A stretch of 64,000 nt of DNA from Spirodela intermedia (taxonomy: Eukaryota > Streptophyta > Magnoliopsida > Alismatales > Araceae): contig LR746280.1 of NCBI GenBank assembly GCA_902729315.2, forward strand, positions 912,501-976,500, in the 5' to 3' direction. Below are positions 36,252-49,620 of this stretch, in pieces (position 1 is the stretch's first letter; each line of letters starts with the position of its first letter). Both the position numbers and the translations under genes were made by a program. A model generated the notes under the pieces. That model was not told the DNA's origin and searched no databases. It saw nothing but the letters and a program-made list of their open reading frames with translations.

Positions 36252-37730
36252 GGTCGAAGCTCTTCCTCCTTCCCCCACTTCGTGGGACGAAGCCACAGGC
36301 GTCGGAGCGTCGGCTTCCGACAGATCTTACCCTCTACGGCGAGCAGAGGCGGCATGAGATGAATTGGGATTATACTGAGGGGCCAGTGGCACCTGTCTCC
36401 ATCATTGACGTCCTGTGCTGCTCTACCGGTTAGTTGCCGGCAGTGGCAACTCTCTGCGTAGTAGGGAACTGAAACCCTCTCGGGGTGGTTGAGCTGTCCA
36501 ATTTGCCCAAGTCAAACCCTCCAGGGGGAGGGGAGGCTCCGCCTGACATAGACTTTCATGCAAAGCCAAATAATGCTCCAAGAACGAAGCAAAATAGTTG
36601 ACTTTGATGCCTCCGCGATGGATACTCGCTTGGGCCAAGGGTGCTGACAGGTCGTCGCTCTACGGATAAGGAATACATAAAGTTGAACGTATTAAAATAA
36701 GAAATGAAAGATTTCGTTGAAATTGTCCATTTGTAAATTTCCCAACAAGCCAATCTTCGGATCAGCGGTGAGAGATTTGGCACCAAATTTTTTGTGGCAC
36801 TGAACATCCTGTGTAAGATGAGGGGCGGCAGCGTTTCACAATGTTGACATAAAAAATTCAACCATTTATCATGAAAACTAGCATGTTCTACAGTTAGCTA
36901 ATGATCGATTCAGTAACTAAGGGATTGACTCTATTCATAACATATTTTATTTCAGCACCTGTAAAAGAAATTTCAAAAATCATTGCAAACCAATGTTCGG
37001 GCATTTTTTTCAATGTTTATACGACTTTTAGTCTTTTTATTTGATTAAACTGGATTCAAAGTTTGCGATTGGGAAATCGGCTTAGCCCGGGCAGATGGGT
37101 CCGGCCCGTTTTGGTTTGATCTTTGGTAATCTTTCCTTGTCCCCCTAACAATGGGCCCGAATGCTGGGGTTCTATCCTCCGACTCCTCTCCCATCTCCTC
37201 TCTCACGCTCTCTGTGCATGCCGCTGCCGACCTTCCCTCCTCTCAACGTTCCCCATGTCAGCCTCATCTTGAACCCAGAATTATAAACCTGTATGACGGT
37301 TCTGACAAGCTGTGACTAAGTAGGAATATACAATGTTCAGAGAATTGCTAAGTAGGAATTTTACACCTTTATGACCTCCTTCAGACTAAGTAGGAATATA
37401 CATCGAGTTGGTATGGAAGTCCAAGACTTGTTCAGAGAATGAGGGTGTAGAAATACTATGTTCATATTCCAGATCTACTCACGAGGTGGATTCTTTCTGT
37501 TCTCCTGGGGTCCCTTCTTTCGGACGGAATCGAGGTTGTTTGATTAGCCAAATGCTCAGTTTGCATTTAGATTCCTAAAATCCATTATTCATCTTTCAGC
37601 ATATCCAAGAGAAATCTCATTATCACTGCCACCTGCAAATAATACTAGTTGATTGAGAAGCCAAGATGAACACATAATAACAGAATGGAAACAAGCTTTG
37701 GATTATCATTAATCATAGGACATGTGGTGC
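36252..37730 (-). promoter_or_regulatory. Upstream region of RLK-B
   Basis: Shares blocks with the RLK-A upstream region up to about 37.53 kb, where the KEA-like DNA would begin in the other copy. An insertion of about 80 bases near 36530 and another near 36670-36780 distinguish it. Two copies of a GACTAAGTAGGAATATACA clause lie near 37315-37400. Confidence 0.5.
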
Positions 37731-37734
37731 TTAT

Positions 37735-38225
37735 TCAATCTTGGTAGCAGGTAGAGGTTACTGAATCTTTGATTGAATTTATGGAATTGGGTCCCTTGAT
37801 GCTTAACATAAGTAATATTCTTGTAGATGGCCTGATCCTTTGGTTTTTATATGGAGGGAAACTGTTCAATTCATTTGTATTGACATCCCTTGATATGGTT
37901 GTGGATTCTTCAATTAGAATGCACTCCTTTATTTTCAGAAGCATATTGCTCATTCTCGGTCTCTTATTAGATTCCAATGATGTATGTGACATTGCAACCT
38001 CTGCTGTTCTTCATAATGAATCCAGATAGTATTGCCCTTTCATTCTTTGGTCTGCAATATTAGTTATATCCTCTCCTTCCAAGGTTAATTGCACATGCTA
38101 GACAATGTGAATTTTCTTCTCCATGTTTGAGCCTCTTAGTGATTGATTTTCCACATGTTAAAAGTTATAGTGGTATGATTTTGAAGTTGTAAACATCACA
38201 ATTCTTATTTGACCAATAAGTGAAT
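37735..38225 (-). pseudogene. Decayed receptor-kinase C-terminus
   Basis: The minus strand reads as the end of an LRR-I kinase. Motifs seen are ADQRMKGQYY and, further on, SNKRPRMSNMLLKIKEC, which matches the RPTxSxVVxxLKEC pattern of intact copies. Upstream parts contain stops (for example before HVENQS and after IHIV), and the YSFG region is degraded. There is no flanking exon 12. It is more diverged from RLK-A and RLK-B than they are from each other, so it is an older duplicate. Confidence 0.75.
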
Positions 38226-38239
38226 TTACCGAGTTCTTG

Positions 38240-38390
38240 ATGTTCCTTATAAAATTAAGACATTTGAATTAGAGATATTCTCTTACATCCCTATGATCGA
38301 CTTAAAAGCTTTCTTATTTTTCTTATTTTATAAAATTTAAATTTATGTGATTTATTATACAATGATTATGTCGTGTCAATAAGTTAACAC
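38240..38390 (-). repeat. AT-rich dispersed repeat, copy 4 (short end fragment)
   Basis: A short match to the ends of copies 2 and 3: TTACATCCCTATGATCGACTT, then TTTATGTGATTTATTATACA. Only the terminal part is present. Confidence 0.5.
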
Positions 38391-39910
38391 ATGTGATGAC
38401 GTCTCAAGTACAATCTAGAAATATTAAGTCACTTATGAGATTATAATAGACTTAAGTGATGTGACGACAAAAGTTTCAATGAAGAATCTATCTGAAATAT
38501 GAAATAATATAAAGTTAGGTGTGAGATTCAAACTCAAGATGTAAGCTTTAAAAAGGCAGAAATTATCACATCCAAAATATTTGAATATCACTAATAGCAA
38601 AAGGTATTGATAGGATTTGAAATCAATAACTCAGTATTGACATGTTATAAAACTAATTAGGAAAAGACAAAGTAATATTAAATGATTAAGTATTCACATG
38701 AAGCTTTCACATAAGAAAATATGTATTTGCCATGTACCCTTGATTGTAACATGTTGGCATAATACATAGAGAAAATGACAAAGCAAATGAATTTATTTTG
38801 ACTCAACCTCAGAAATAGAAATAACTATTGATGAATCATATATCTCCAAACTATAGCTTTAAATGTGATCTATGAGAGAACTATGTCAATGGTAACAAGT
38901 ACAACAAAATACAAGAACACAATGATAAGCTCAACAACTATATTAAAACTTAAACGAAAAGATAAAAATATCCATTGATCTATTACATATTTCTAGGTAA
39001 AATATCAAAGGTAACTTATGCAAGAATAGAGAGTTTCAAATTGAAGAATAATTGAAGGTTGGAGATATAGATGTTGGACAGTAACATGTTAGGAGAATCT
39101 AAACTAAATGACAAGCTCCACAACTTATACAATAATAAAAATCTGTGAACTAAATGTAACTAACATGCATGCTCAATAACAGAATTAATGTTAAATTTGT
39201 ATGACTATTCTCAGGTGCTGAAAAGATAAGGAGATGTTGGAGGATGAATAGAATGAGCTTACAAAGAACCAAAACTAATATTGAATGAAGAGATTCATCT
39301 ACTTCACTCATTCAAGCTCAAGACGATTGTACTCCAACCATGAAAGCAAGGCTACTACATGCTTCAAAGAAAAGTTAAAAGCTTGATCATAAGACTTACT
39401 TTACTATAGTGAATCAAGTCAACAATTACTTCATTAGACCCTAAGGTAACCTAAGTGGTGAATGAAAAGAGGCTTGGACTAGGGCACTAGGTGTTGAGAG
39501 AATACAAGTATTCTGAGGAGACCAACATACCTGATTAAAGTATGTCATGTTAGGACTCAAACTCTATCCATAAGGGTTATAATCTTTAATGAGATTAGAT
39601 GTAATTTGGGTCAGTGAACTCAAGAAATTAAAAAATTTCTAGAAGAAAGTAATGAACTTTGAAAGAAGGTTCTTTCAAGATTGGATATAATTTGGTGAAA
39701 GATGAACTAATGAAAAAACTCCTGTGTCTCATGAGGTGACAAGTGTGTGAGAGAGACTAGAGTAAATCCACATAGAAGAGGAGATTGACTTAGGAAAATC
39801 CGTACACATAATAGAGAGAGACTATGTGAAAACTTATGTTGATACAAACACATAGAAATAGAGTAGAAATATAAAATAGGAAATGAAGGAAACTAATTCA
39901 TGCCTCCCTA
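38390..39910. other. AT-rich interval without recognisable genes
   Basis: No long open frame and no domain motif on either strand. It lies between two decayed kinase fragments in opposite orientation. Confidence 0.5.
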
Positions 39911-39924
39911 TTGGTGTTCCATTA

Positions 39925-40565
39925 ATTACATCAAATCCAACAAGAAAATCATAGTTCATGGTGATTTGAAGAGCACAAATTTTTTATTAAATGAAGAAGT
40001 TATGTCCAAATTAGCTGATTGTGGAGTATATTGAATTTCTATCAAAAAAATGGTACCCATTAATAGTCATTGCTTCAACTTAGAGATAGTTTGATTTTGA
40101 GTATACTTTAATTTCTTGTAAACATCAGATTTAACACTTGTACAAATATGGACCTTGCAAAGTATATTAGATGTCAAAAAATTAATTTTTAACTCATTTG
40201 ATTACATATATTATCACATGTCTCAATTAAGAGAGAAAGTGGGCACTTATAATTTTGAAGTTGTACTACTCAAGCAAATGACTAGGCAGCCTCTAGTTAT
40301 TGGTGGTTTAGGGAAAATGTCAATAGTTTCATGAATCCACTCAAAGATTGAAACATGTGACATCACTATAACTATAGATATGAAACTCCATGTTAAAAAT
40401 AATACTAATTCTAAATGGAAGACAAATTGTGGTTTCAGTAGCATGTACATCATGCAACTCAAACCAAACACCCAACATGAGTGATGGGGTGATACAATTG
40501 AATGAGTGCTCGACTGCTATGGCTTCCCCAACTTAGATAGAAATTTAAGTACCTAAGAGAAATGC
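39925..40565 (+). pseudogene. Decayed receptor-kinase fragment, two exons, plus strand
   Basis: The first block (39925-40120) reads VHGDLKSTNFLLNEE, then SKLADCG, so the catalytic HRD has become HGD and the DFG has become DCG. It ends at FDFEYT with a possible donor. The second block (about 40200-40560) reads NFEVVLLKQ, then GGLGKMSIVS, a stop, IHSKIETCDIT and a C-terminal remnant with further stops. Exon order and phase follow exons 12-13 of the intact genes. It is oriented opposite to the fragment at 37.7-38.2 kb and in the same direction as RLK-C. Confidence 0.75.
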
Positions 40566-40569
40566 CTGA

Positions 40570-43555
40570 TTGATGTCATTTTTTCTCCATTGAATACAAG
40601 GATGAACTCATTATTGAGATGATATTTGACATGGCTTGTATGTCATCTCATGACTCAATTTCTATAATATTGTAAATTATTCATGTTTCTTCTTTTGATG
40701 AATGAAGGCTTTTGAGTATTAACTACACTAAATTATGGGACAGTAATTTTATTTCTTTGAATGTTGCAGAGTAAAGAGAACATGATACAATGTAAGCTAA
40801 AAATGAATCTCTTTAAGTAATGCCTTATCTTACTATTTGGCTTATGTTTTTATATTGTAGTGTCACTTTTGCCTTTGTCTTACCATCCAAAATGTCATGC
40901 TCTAAACAAGCAACCCAATTCTTCTTAGATGAATGTGATGGCTAGCTAGTTGACCAGAGTTTAACACAATATTCTGTAAGCATGTAGAGTATAAACTCAG
41001 TTTATAGAACCCTCCTAATTAAACCACGTATGATTGAATAATGCTGATATAAGCTTCTACATTTCAAAGGCAAGGATTTTGGAACAACTAAATTATATTA
41101 ATCTATTTTTAAAGACACATTAATTTTCATTTAAAATATAGGTAATGGAATATGTGGAGACACTACTAAGTATAGAACATGCTGATGGCTTCCTAGTGAG
41201 TTGGCAAGTAGGGTTAGCCTAATTTATGAGTACTTGGCCACACAACCCAGCTATATATATCCTTTTTTCTAGCTCTATGCCTGATACCCACTTCTAAAAA
41301 CACGAGGAAAATACCTAAAAGTCTTAAGGATTGACTCCATTCCTTAGTTTGTATAAAATCAAAATTTACAAGTATTTAGTGGATCCAAGTGAATCAATTT
41401 TCTAAATTTTTTTCTTAATGAGTAGTTGTGTTGTTCAAAATTATGTAAGTTGTAGTAGAGGCATACAACTATTGACGATTAAAAAACTTTCATTTTTCCA
41501 TAATAATTCATGATAAACCATGTTAATCATATTAAAACACAAAAATAGTCTTTTCATAAACTACTATGGGCAAACATCTATTCATTTTCTTATGAAAGAA
41601 ATTTTCATGATGGAATTGATACAAAAAACAATAAGCACATATAATTGGGGATGTCACTAGATAGTCCTAATGACAATGACTATGAAACAAATTAGTATTA
41701 AGGTACCTTGAAAGAGTGGTGTTGATAAGATAATTTGCCATACATGAATATCTTGAGGTTTATTTTGATGCAAAAGGTTGAAGCCTCAAATTGGGCTTTT
41801 GTGGTACCATAAATCACCTCCTTACCTTACTAATTAGGCATAAAGCTATATATATTCTATTACTATTTCTTTATTCATAATATAATCCTATCTATCTTTT
41901 TTTACTATTTATTTATATTGATAATTTAATTTTCTTAATGATTATATAGTTGAATTTTAGTTTAAATTTCAGGATTATATAATTTCAAAATAGGAAAGTC
42001 AAAAATCTTAAATATGTTTTAGAGGGTTTGAATATGGCATTGGAAATATGTTTCATAGGCATGTAAATGTGCAAGTATGATAATAACATTAAATTGTTTT
42101 AGTTTCATATCTTTTGCCTAGTGTTAAGGTTGTTTATCTAAGTGGGTTGACTCACTTCCATAAATTGATAATTTTAACAAAATGAGAATTTTCTTTTTTT
42201 TCACTATGTGAGTTGAGTCACTTCATTGGTAAGAGTGTCAAGTTTTCATATGAAGTCAATGAACTTGCTTTGTCACTAAGGTTGTACACCATTTTTCATA
42301 TTTCTATAGTTGGAATTCAAATTTAGAGATGATAACCTTTTTTATGTTTTGCAAGAGAGCCTTGAGGCATCAATTGAAATCATCATTAAACTGTATTCAC
42401 CATGGCACCAATCCTTTTGAATTTCATATCACATGTTGGAGATATTAGGTTGAGACTATTGAAGCTCCATCCAAGGGAATAAAGCTCATTATCATTTGAG
42501 TAAGAGAAAATCATTATGATTAATTGATACATGGCCACCTATGGCAAGAACATGATCAAATATATCTCAAGTGCAAAAGCCAGACTAGAGAGTACAAAAG
42601 GACCTGTATGAAAATTCATTTTGTATGATTTTTTGTTTTAATTTGTATTTAGTAAAAATATTTTCTACTCCTACTATTGAGATTCAGATGAAAGAGTAAA
42701 ATCATTTTTCCACACTAATATTTTTTTTCCGATTTTTTTCATTATCTAGAGAAGTTAATTATCATGCCTAATTTGGCAATTATAGACATGGCAGTTTTGA
42801 TATGAAAAATATTTCATTTTTTTATATAATTTTTAAAAATCCTGTTGACCTTTTCCTATTGTTCAAAACTCAAATTTACACAACAAAGTAGGTATTTCTA
42901 GAAAGAGAAAGAAAGGGAGAATACCTATCTCCATATGTAGCCACAATATATATCTCAACTTGCCAAATTTTATTCATCATGCAATTTATTGTTGAATGAC
43001 TAGTTAGGAATTGATAGAATAATTCGTCTAAAATCAAATTGGAAGATCAAAAGTTTATAGTAAGTTTCCATTTCTAACCACTTAAAAAGGCTTTTTACTT
43101 CATTCATTTCTACTTTTAGTCTACTTGAAAGCCAAAAGAGACTTTATGCTTGTTTGAAATGTTAGTTACATTGTCACTAGAAATAAATAAGAGGCAAATG
43201 TGAGCTCAAGAAAGACACTTATGATAAAAACTACTATATGGAGAGGAATTAATTCACATCTTCTAACAATCTAAAATCATAAAACACTTTAATAATAGGA
43301 TTAACAAAAAGGTTTTGGAACTATTTAGCTTAGTTATACAAATAGTAGCATCCAAATTGTTAAAATATTTTTTAGATTTCCTTTTCAATAGGAAGAAAAC
43401 TTTCATGCTAGGTGACAAGACTTAGTTATTGAATAATAATCACATGAATTTAAATATTTATAAAAAAAGAGAATAATTTTCATATATTTAGAATTATTTA
43501 TAAACAAATATAGTAATATAGTTTATTAAAATTTCAAAAAATAGTCAAGATTTTA
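40570..43555. other. AT-rich interval without recognisable genes
   Basis: About 3 kb of AT-rich DNA with no open frame over roughly 60 codons that resembles a protein, and no RNA gene seen. It is probably decayed repeat sequence. Confidence 0.5.
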
Positions 43556-43559
43556 TAAG

Positions 43560-45260
43560 TGGATCACATGGATGTAATATACTATTGGGTAATATTTTAG
43601 AATCTTTTGAAAAGAATATGACTTTTTATAATTTTTAGACTAAAAAATAAAGATAAAATATATTAACATTTATGAAAGAGTGTGGATATCAAAATGATGT
43701 AAGCGGCCCAATGAAAGCTAATTGACTGAAAATAGAGTTTTGTATGGTGACTCTTAGTAAGTAAAGACAATTTAATTATTATGTAAAAGTTAAAAGAATT
43801 ATAATTTATTGAAGAATAGTTTCAAAATTTGAAATCACATAATATCACTAAATTAAGTAAAAAATAAGTTAAAAGTAATAAAGATAGATCTGACCTCGCA
43901 ATAGTGATTATAGAAATTTTATATTTTTTGGTGGATTATCAAGTGATATCTACAACCTTAAAGATTCTTCTTACACATAGATAACTTGGGTATTCTTTAG
44001 ATCTTCTTTCTAAGTTAGAAAATGATGGTGAGAGTTAAACTAATTAAAAATGATGCATCAGAATTCTAAGCATTCAGGAGAATTATTGTGTAATGTCCAC
44101 AACCTCAAAGGCTCTTTTTTCACAAGGATGACATCGAAAATTTCTAGATCTTCTTGTAAAGTAAAGTAGGTTGATGAATTGTCTCAAGTAGTTCTCACTT
44201 GGTGGAGTGAAAAAATAACAACTTTATAGATCTCTAACAGGTGTCACTTAATAGAAATAAGTTAAATAGAGGTGGGGTGTGTCTTAGAAGACTTCATCCT
44301 TAGGTCCATACAACAAGAAGAGATTCTTCATCACATCTGGTATGTTCTTAAGAGATGATGACTCGTCTCATGCTAGATTGTCTTCTTCTTGATGACCACT
44401 TATTCGTTGATCATATTGAAGATAATTTAGTCAATAGATTCATGATCTTTTTATCCAAAATCGTTTAGTAATGTTAGTAACAATACTTTATGAATCATGT
44501 TGATGAGACTTTTTACCAATGATTGAATAATTTTGTCGTCTTAATTATTGATATCTAATATGTAAGAAAATTATGATTTAATCAGATAAAAATATGAGTT
44601 TTAACTCTAATAAGATTTGAACCTTCATTAGTGATCTACCTATATGAAAGAGTGAAATAAGCACGTAAATACTTTTATCCAATGACATCTTAAGGGTATC
44701 TCCTTCTCATAAATAAATGATATTTTAAGGATTGAAATTATTGAAAATCTTATGGGAAGTTGTGACTACTAATTTAGTCCCACATCAATTATTTTTTGAG
44801 GTTTGAGATGAATATATAGTAATACTAGATCTAGTGATCAATATGTCCCTTTCTCGCATGTATACAACTACTTTTTGCCCCATGCTTAGTTGATAATAGT
44901 GATGTGGAAGGAGAGTGACATATATGTGTTCCCTACAAGTTCTTTAGCTGCTCAAGCCCCCAACTTGTGGCTCTACATGACTGTGCTTCCAACCTACTTG
45001 TAGGCCTCATTGGTTGGTAGGTTTCTCCTATTTTATATATATTTTATTTTATTTCTCTTTATTTATCTCAAAAATAAAATTATTAAAATTATATAAATTT
45101 ACTTAAAATTACATCATTAGCCAAAAAAATTACATTAACTAACTAAAAAACTAATTTTCATAATTTAACATAAATATAAATCTATTTAACATGAGTTAAG
45201 GCTTAAAATATATTATGAATTAATTATTAGCTCATGATAATGAAGACTCATTACTAAGCT
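43560..45260 (+). repeat. AT-rich dispersed repeat, copy 5
   Basis: Same orientation as copy 1. It starts with the GTGTGGATATCAAAATGATGT clause (reverse complement of the GATGTCCACAC clause in copy 3). It has a duplicated inner block (about 43930-44060 and 44090-44350), the TTTAGTCCCACATCAATTA clause near 44790, and ends at AATTATTAGCTCATGATAATG near 45240, matching copy 1 near 13200. Confidence 0.7.
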
Positions 45261-45264
45261 AAGT

Positions 45265-48200
45265 CATAACAACTTAAGCAGATACTATGTAGCATAGAAA
45301 ATTAATTTTTGTATTAAACTATTTTTTTCTAGACCAAGAAAAGTTCAGTCAAAGATCAAAGTTTGGTTTTAGGCAAATTTTTTGTATATGGTGTATTATT
45401 AAAGTTTGTTTGTTGTCAATAAAACATGATATGGATTTCATTCAAAATGAAATGCTACAATATCCCATCAAAAATGAAACAAAGGAAACAAAGGGAATTA
45501 TGCTATTGGTACCAAAAATGAAATGCTGTAAATATCCCATCCAAAATGGTTTGTTAATGTCATGCAGTAAAATTCAGTGTATATTGAAAGGTGAACACAT
45601 AGCTGACTCATATGTGCTAATGGGAGTTATTCTCCCATTGAAATGTCTAATTTTATGGCATTTATTACTCTATGGATAAAATCAGTTCAATGTCTCCTAC
45701 ATTTTGTGCATTTGCCATTTCTATTCATTCATCAAGCCACACAGAAATTAACACAAATATTGTAGGCTTTATGAACTTAAAATTTTGAATCAGCTTATTG
45801 TTCATGTTCACATAAGCAGTTTGAGATGCTCTTCGTTTGAATTCTTTATTGAATTACCAAATGAATTTTAATATGTATGCTTTTCTTCAAAAAGTCCATT
45901 ATTTGCATTCAGCTTTCAACTGATGCAGTAACCCAAAAACAGGTCATCCACTTTAAGCCTAGATGAATCTTTTAGATGTAAAAGTACAGATAGTAGTACT
46001 GTCGATTTTGCCATACATAAGACCAAATAATTCAAGAACATTTTGACCGTGTTGATCAATCCCTGCCTCCCTAATTCGACAGACCAAGCCTCCCGCGACT
46101 TCCTTGGCTGGATTGGGGTTTTTCTTCTTGGTCTAAAGCCGATCTGAGTAGTTGACTACGTTAAGGCAACTGGAGTGGTGTACATCACGCCAGATCATGC
46201 TATGTCTAGGCAGTTGATTTCAACAATCCAGGAACCATATTGGAAACGTTAAGACCCATTTTGGAGAAACCTTGACAAAAACTACGAAAGTCAAAATTAG
46301 TTCTGTCCCTGAGCGCTACGCAGATGAAACATCAGATGAGGTGTTGTTTATGAAAAGGAAGCTGCATTCCACCGGGAGAACGATTGAACAATTTAGCACT
46401 ACGCAGGTGAAACATCAGATGAGGTCTTGGAATTGTGTCCACCGGTTCTACTCATAACTCAGTGCAAATTTGATTATTCCATTTTTCTGTGTTACATCGA
46501 GTACATCCCGTCTGCGCAGGAAACGTGGCCTGGACATCAGCCCGTTCACTCAGGGTTAGTCATCCAAGTTAATATTGGTAGCCAGAAAGAATCTCTACAA
46601 GTGTTAAGTTTATAATGTTCCCCAATCGAGCTTTCTTCATTAGATTTTTGTTTTGTTGCGTCCCACTTCTATTAAGGCAGTATTTATTGCCTAATCAGGA
46701 CATCAATTTATCGTTTATGGTTAAAACGTGGATCGAGGATTATTGAAATCATGTACTCGAGAAGAAGATTTGATAGGTGCTAATATCTGATAACAATTCT
46801 TCTGGAGCGACCGTTAGATTAATCAGAATCTACAAACATAACACTGGATTACGCGTTGGTTTATTAAAAACAACTTCCTGTACCACTTGGGCAGCTCGAC
46901 TTTGCTGCGCAGGATCTTCTTTGACTTTGTAGAAATGGATGTGTGACTTGTGCTGCTCGCCTTCGCTGCACATGATCCTGTCAACTCATGGCTTCGTTGA
47001 CTTTGTAGAAATGGATGTGAGACGTGGGGACCTCGCCTTGGCTGCAGATGATCCTCGTTGACTTTAAAGAAATGTGTGAATTCGTCAGATAGGATTCATA
47101 TTATTCATGTCGTTCTGTATTTCAGCATTATATCTTAAGAAGGTAACGGTTTCTTGTTGTATGATTTATCGTGAGATGAAAGATATTGCTGGAGAGTTTT
47201 ACTAAGAAGCCAATGCGAGGTGTATTTTTACCATTTAGATATTTAGCTCATGATCTTATCGGTCCATCTGAGAGATCTCAATGTACATATAAAGATGCTT
47301 TGACATTTTGGAACAAAAAATGTTACATTCTATTTTCTCAAAGTGTGTAAAATCAGATTACATTTTAGTTTCATTAAATAAATACAATCTAAAGTAGTAC
47401 GTGGGCGGATGTTGTCAACTGACACGAAGCCATGCCATCATTGCCCATTAAGAATATGGTAATTTGTCAACTAGGCTTCGTAGGATAGTGTTTTAAAAAA
47501 CTAAGCTCTTCTTAATTTGTCATCTATCCAAAAGACGAACTTGCATATTTTCAGCTCTTTCCTTTTTGTGATTCCAGCCATCTTCATGAAATTTTGACTA
47601 GAGATGTCCCGACCTTTAACTAGGACTATTATTACTAGCCACTTGCAAATCAAAAGACGTGACAGGCCATATTGTCGGACGTCTCTGCCTATTTTGAAAC
47701 CCAAGATGGTGTTTACCCACATAGAAAGTTCATTCTTTGAGTTGCTTATTTTAACATTGAGGATTTGGAGGGGTATCAACTGTCGCACAAAATCCTTCAA
47801 AAAAGTCAAGGAAATTGTGTATGTATCGCTGTATAGGCAGAACTCCTTTCAGTATAGTTTTCAAAGTTTATGATGTCTTCACTTCAACTTATAATCTTAA
47901 AAATTTAGTCACAAGTTTTTCGTACAAACTGAGTTACGAAGAGCATAGACGACAAAAATTTCATGGGAACACCAGGAGTGGGCAGTCTATTTATCCATTT
48001 GAACTGGTACCGACAGTATATGTCTCGTTACAGATTATTCTCCTGAAGCGACTTTCAAGTAATGTGTTTCTGTGATGATCGCCTGTTTAAAAGAATATTT
48101 CTGGCCTTATATGCTTCAATTTCTTTCACATTGCAAAGGAATGGCGTACTGTTGTAGGCCTGCGAAAAGAGGGGAATGGGCCAGCAGGACAGGCAGTTGG

Positions 48201-48700
48201 GGGGGGGGGGGATATATCTCTTAATGGAAGTGGGGCTGCGGGGGGGCTATGGTACTCTGGACAAACATGTGATCACATGGCGGAAATTGGGCGTAGGCGC
48301 TTCAAATAAAAATTAGGAAATTATTTTAGATGGAACGGACCAAACGGAATTGGTTCCTACATAATTCATTGCTGGATATGATCAAAGCCAAAACGCGAAA
48401 AAAGTGGAGTCATTGGCATCTTACGCCGTTATTAACTTGGAGAGTTGGTCATTGAATGCCCAATGCCTTACCTCGAAAGTCACCAGCGTGCTGAGTTACA
48501 TCACCAGCAGAAATTAAATAACGAAGTTACCTTTGCATGAAAACTCTAGTGATACATCAACAGCGATATCAAGGAAATAAAATTACAATTATATGGCATC
48601 CCATCTTAAGGGCGAGGGGGCCCATAGGACAAGAAGTCAACGGAGGCAGCTAGGCATCTCCCTTTGCCTCGTTAAACTCGTACACGTCATCTTTCGTTAA
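45265..48700. other. Intergenic interval with short local repeats
   Basis: Plus open frames at 45410-45679, 46272-46457 and 47604-47873 are unrecognised. A 28-base direct repeat with two differences lies at about 46314-46342 and 46398-46425. Three imperfect tandem units of about 65-80 bases lie at 46870-47080, sharing GACTTTGTAGAAATGGATGTG. A run of 13 G lies near 48200. Confidence 0.45.
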
Positions 48701-48715
48701 TTCGCCTAGTTCACA

Positions 48716-49198
48716 TTGTCGGAAAAAACGCCTACTACCTGCTCCATGGGACATTTACTGGGCCAGGGAGGTGGATGGGTGGTGGGTTTCATCAATCGGA
48801 CTTGGGGAATATGTTTAAGGAATTGTTGTGGGATTCACTATCAATGTGGTCGAATGCTACTTCATGAGTTTATTGTCGGAGCCCTCAACGTTGAGATCAA
48901 ATATAGAGCACCGAAAGATCCGGCCATATTATCTTTTTATCCAAAATTTAAAAATCCAAGCTGGAAACATGCGAATGAAGGTTTTTTCTATTATTTTTTG
49001 AAGTCATTGGGACTAAATCAAATGGATCCACAACACGGAGAGTCGGTCAATGACTATCCGATGACTCGGTCTATACCATCAACATGGTGGTTGGAGGTTC
49101 AGTTGCTTCGCAAAATTGATGGTAGCATCCCCATGAGCTCTCCGTCATCTCCCTACGGAAATTCCTACTCGGCATTAGTAAAGAATAGGATTCTCTAA
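48716..49198 (+). CDS. Orphan 160-codon open frame, doubtful
   Basis: The longest unexplained open frame in the right half of the window (160 codons). It has Gly-rich and Cys/His-containing N-terminal residues and a middle part reading HEFIVGALNVEIKYRAPKDP. No signal peptide, membrane span or known motif is obvious. No neighbouring exon was found, and base composition is like the surrounding intergenic DNA. It may be chance or a relic. Confidence 0.2.
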   Translation: MSEKTPTTCSMGHLLGQGGGWVVGFINRTWGICLRNCCGIHYQCGRMLLHEFIVGALNVEIKYRAPKDPAILSFYPKFKNPSWKHANEGFFYYFLKSLGLNQMDPQHGESVNDYPMTRSIPSTWWLEVQLLRKIDGSIPMSSPSSPYGNSYSALVKNRIL

Positions 49199-49439
49199 TC
49201 GCGAGAAAACTGTGGACCGCATCCTGTTTGGTTGCGCTGGCGAAGATACTGCAATTCCAAGTCTCCCCAATGGCTGAGAAGGCTCATACGATGAAGAGGT
49301 ATCGATGGAGGCTGTGGCGACTCTTTGATGCTGCTTGATTGGTCCCCAAAGTCAACTTCCTCTCCATTACCCTTTGAAATAGATGCGGTATCCATGGAAC
49401 TGGCAATTGGCACATATCAGGCAGGCTGAATGTTTACAG

Positions 49440-49620
49440 CCATACCCTCTATCCGGTGAAAGGGGCAGAGCGGGGTTCTCGATCTCCAGAAACCCCTCCA
49501 AAAAGTCAAAGCTGAAGACCAACACGTGAAGAACGCAGGAGATGGCAGTGATGGTGAAAAAGATCCCCTCGCAGGGTCAGTCTACGGCCATTTTCTATTC
49601 TCCTTTCCCCGACAAGTTTT
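49440..49620 (+). pseudogene. Possible relic of an RLK-C-type first exon
   Basis: The stretch around 49541-49590 resembles RLK-C exon 1 and its donor region at 50510-50590. The clause TCGCAGGGTCAGTCTA is nearly the same as TCGCAGGGCCAGTCTA in the active gene, and a short ATG-led frame precedes it. The hydrophobic signal-peptide core is lost and the donor is not preserved. The evidence is one short match. Confidence 0.35.

Noticed and set aside
46870-47080. Tandem units considered as a CRISPR array
   Set aside because: Only three imperfect units with no uniform spacers, in a plant genome.
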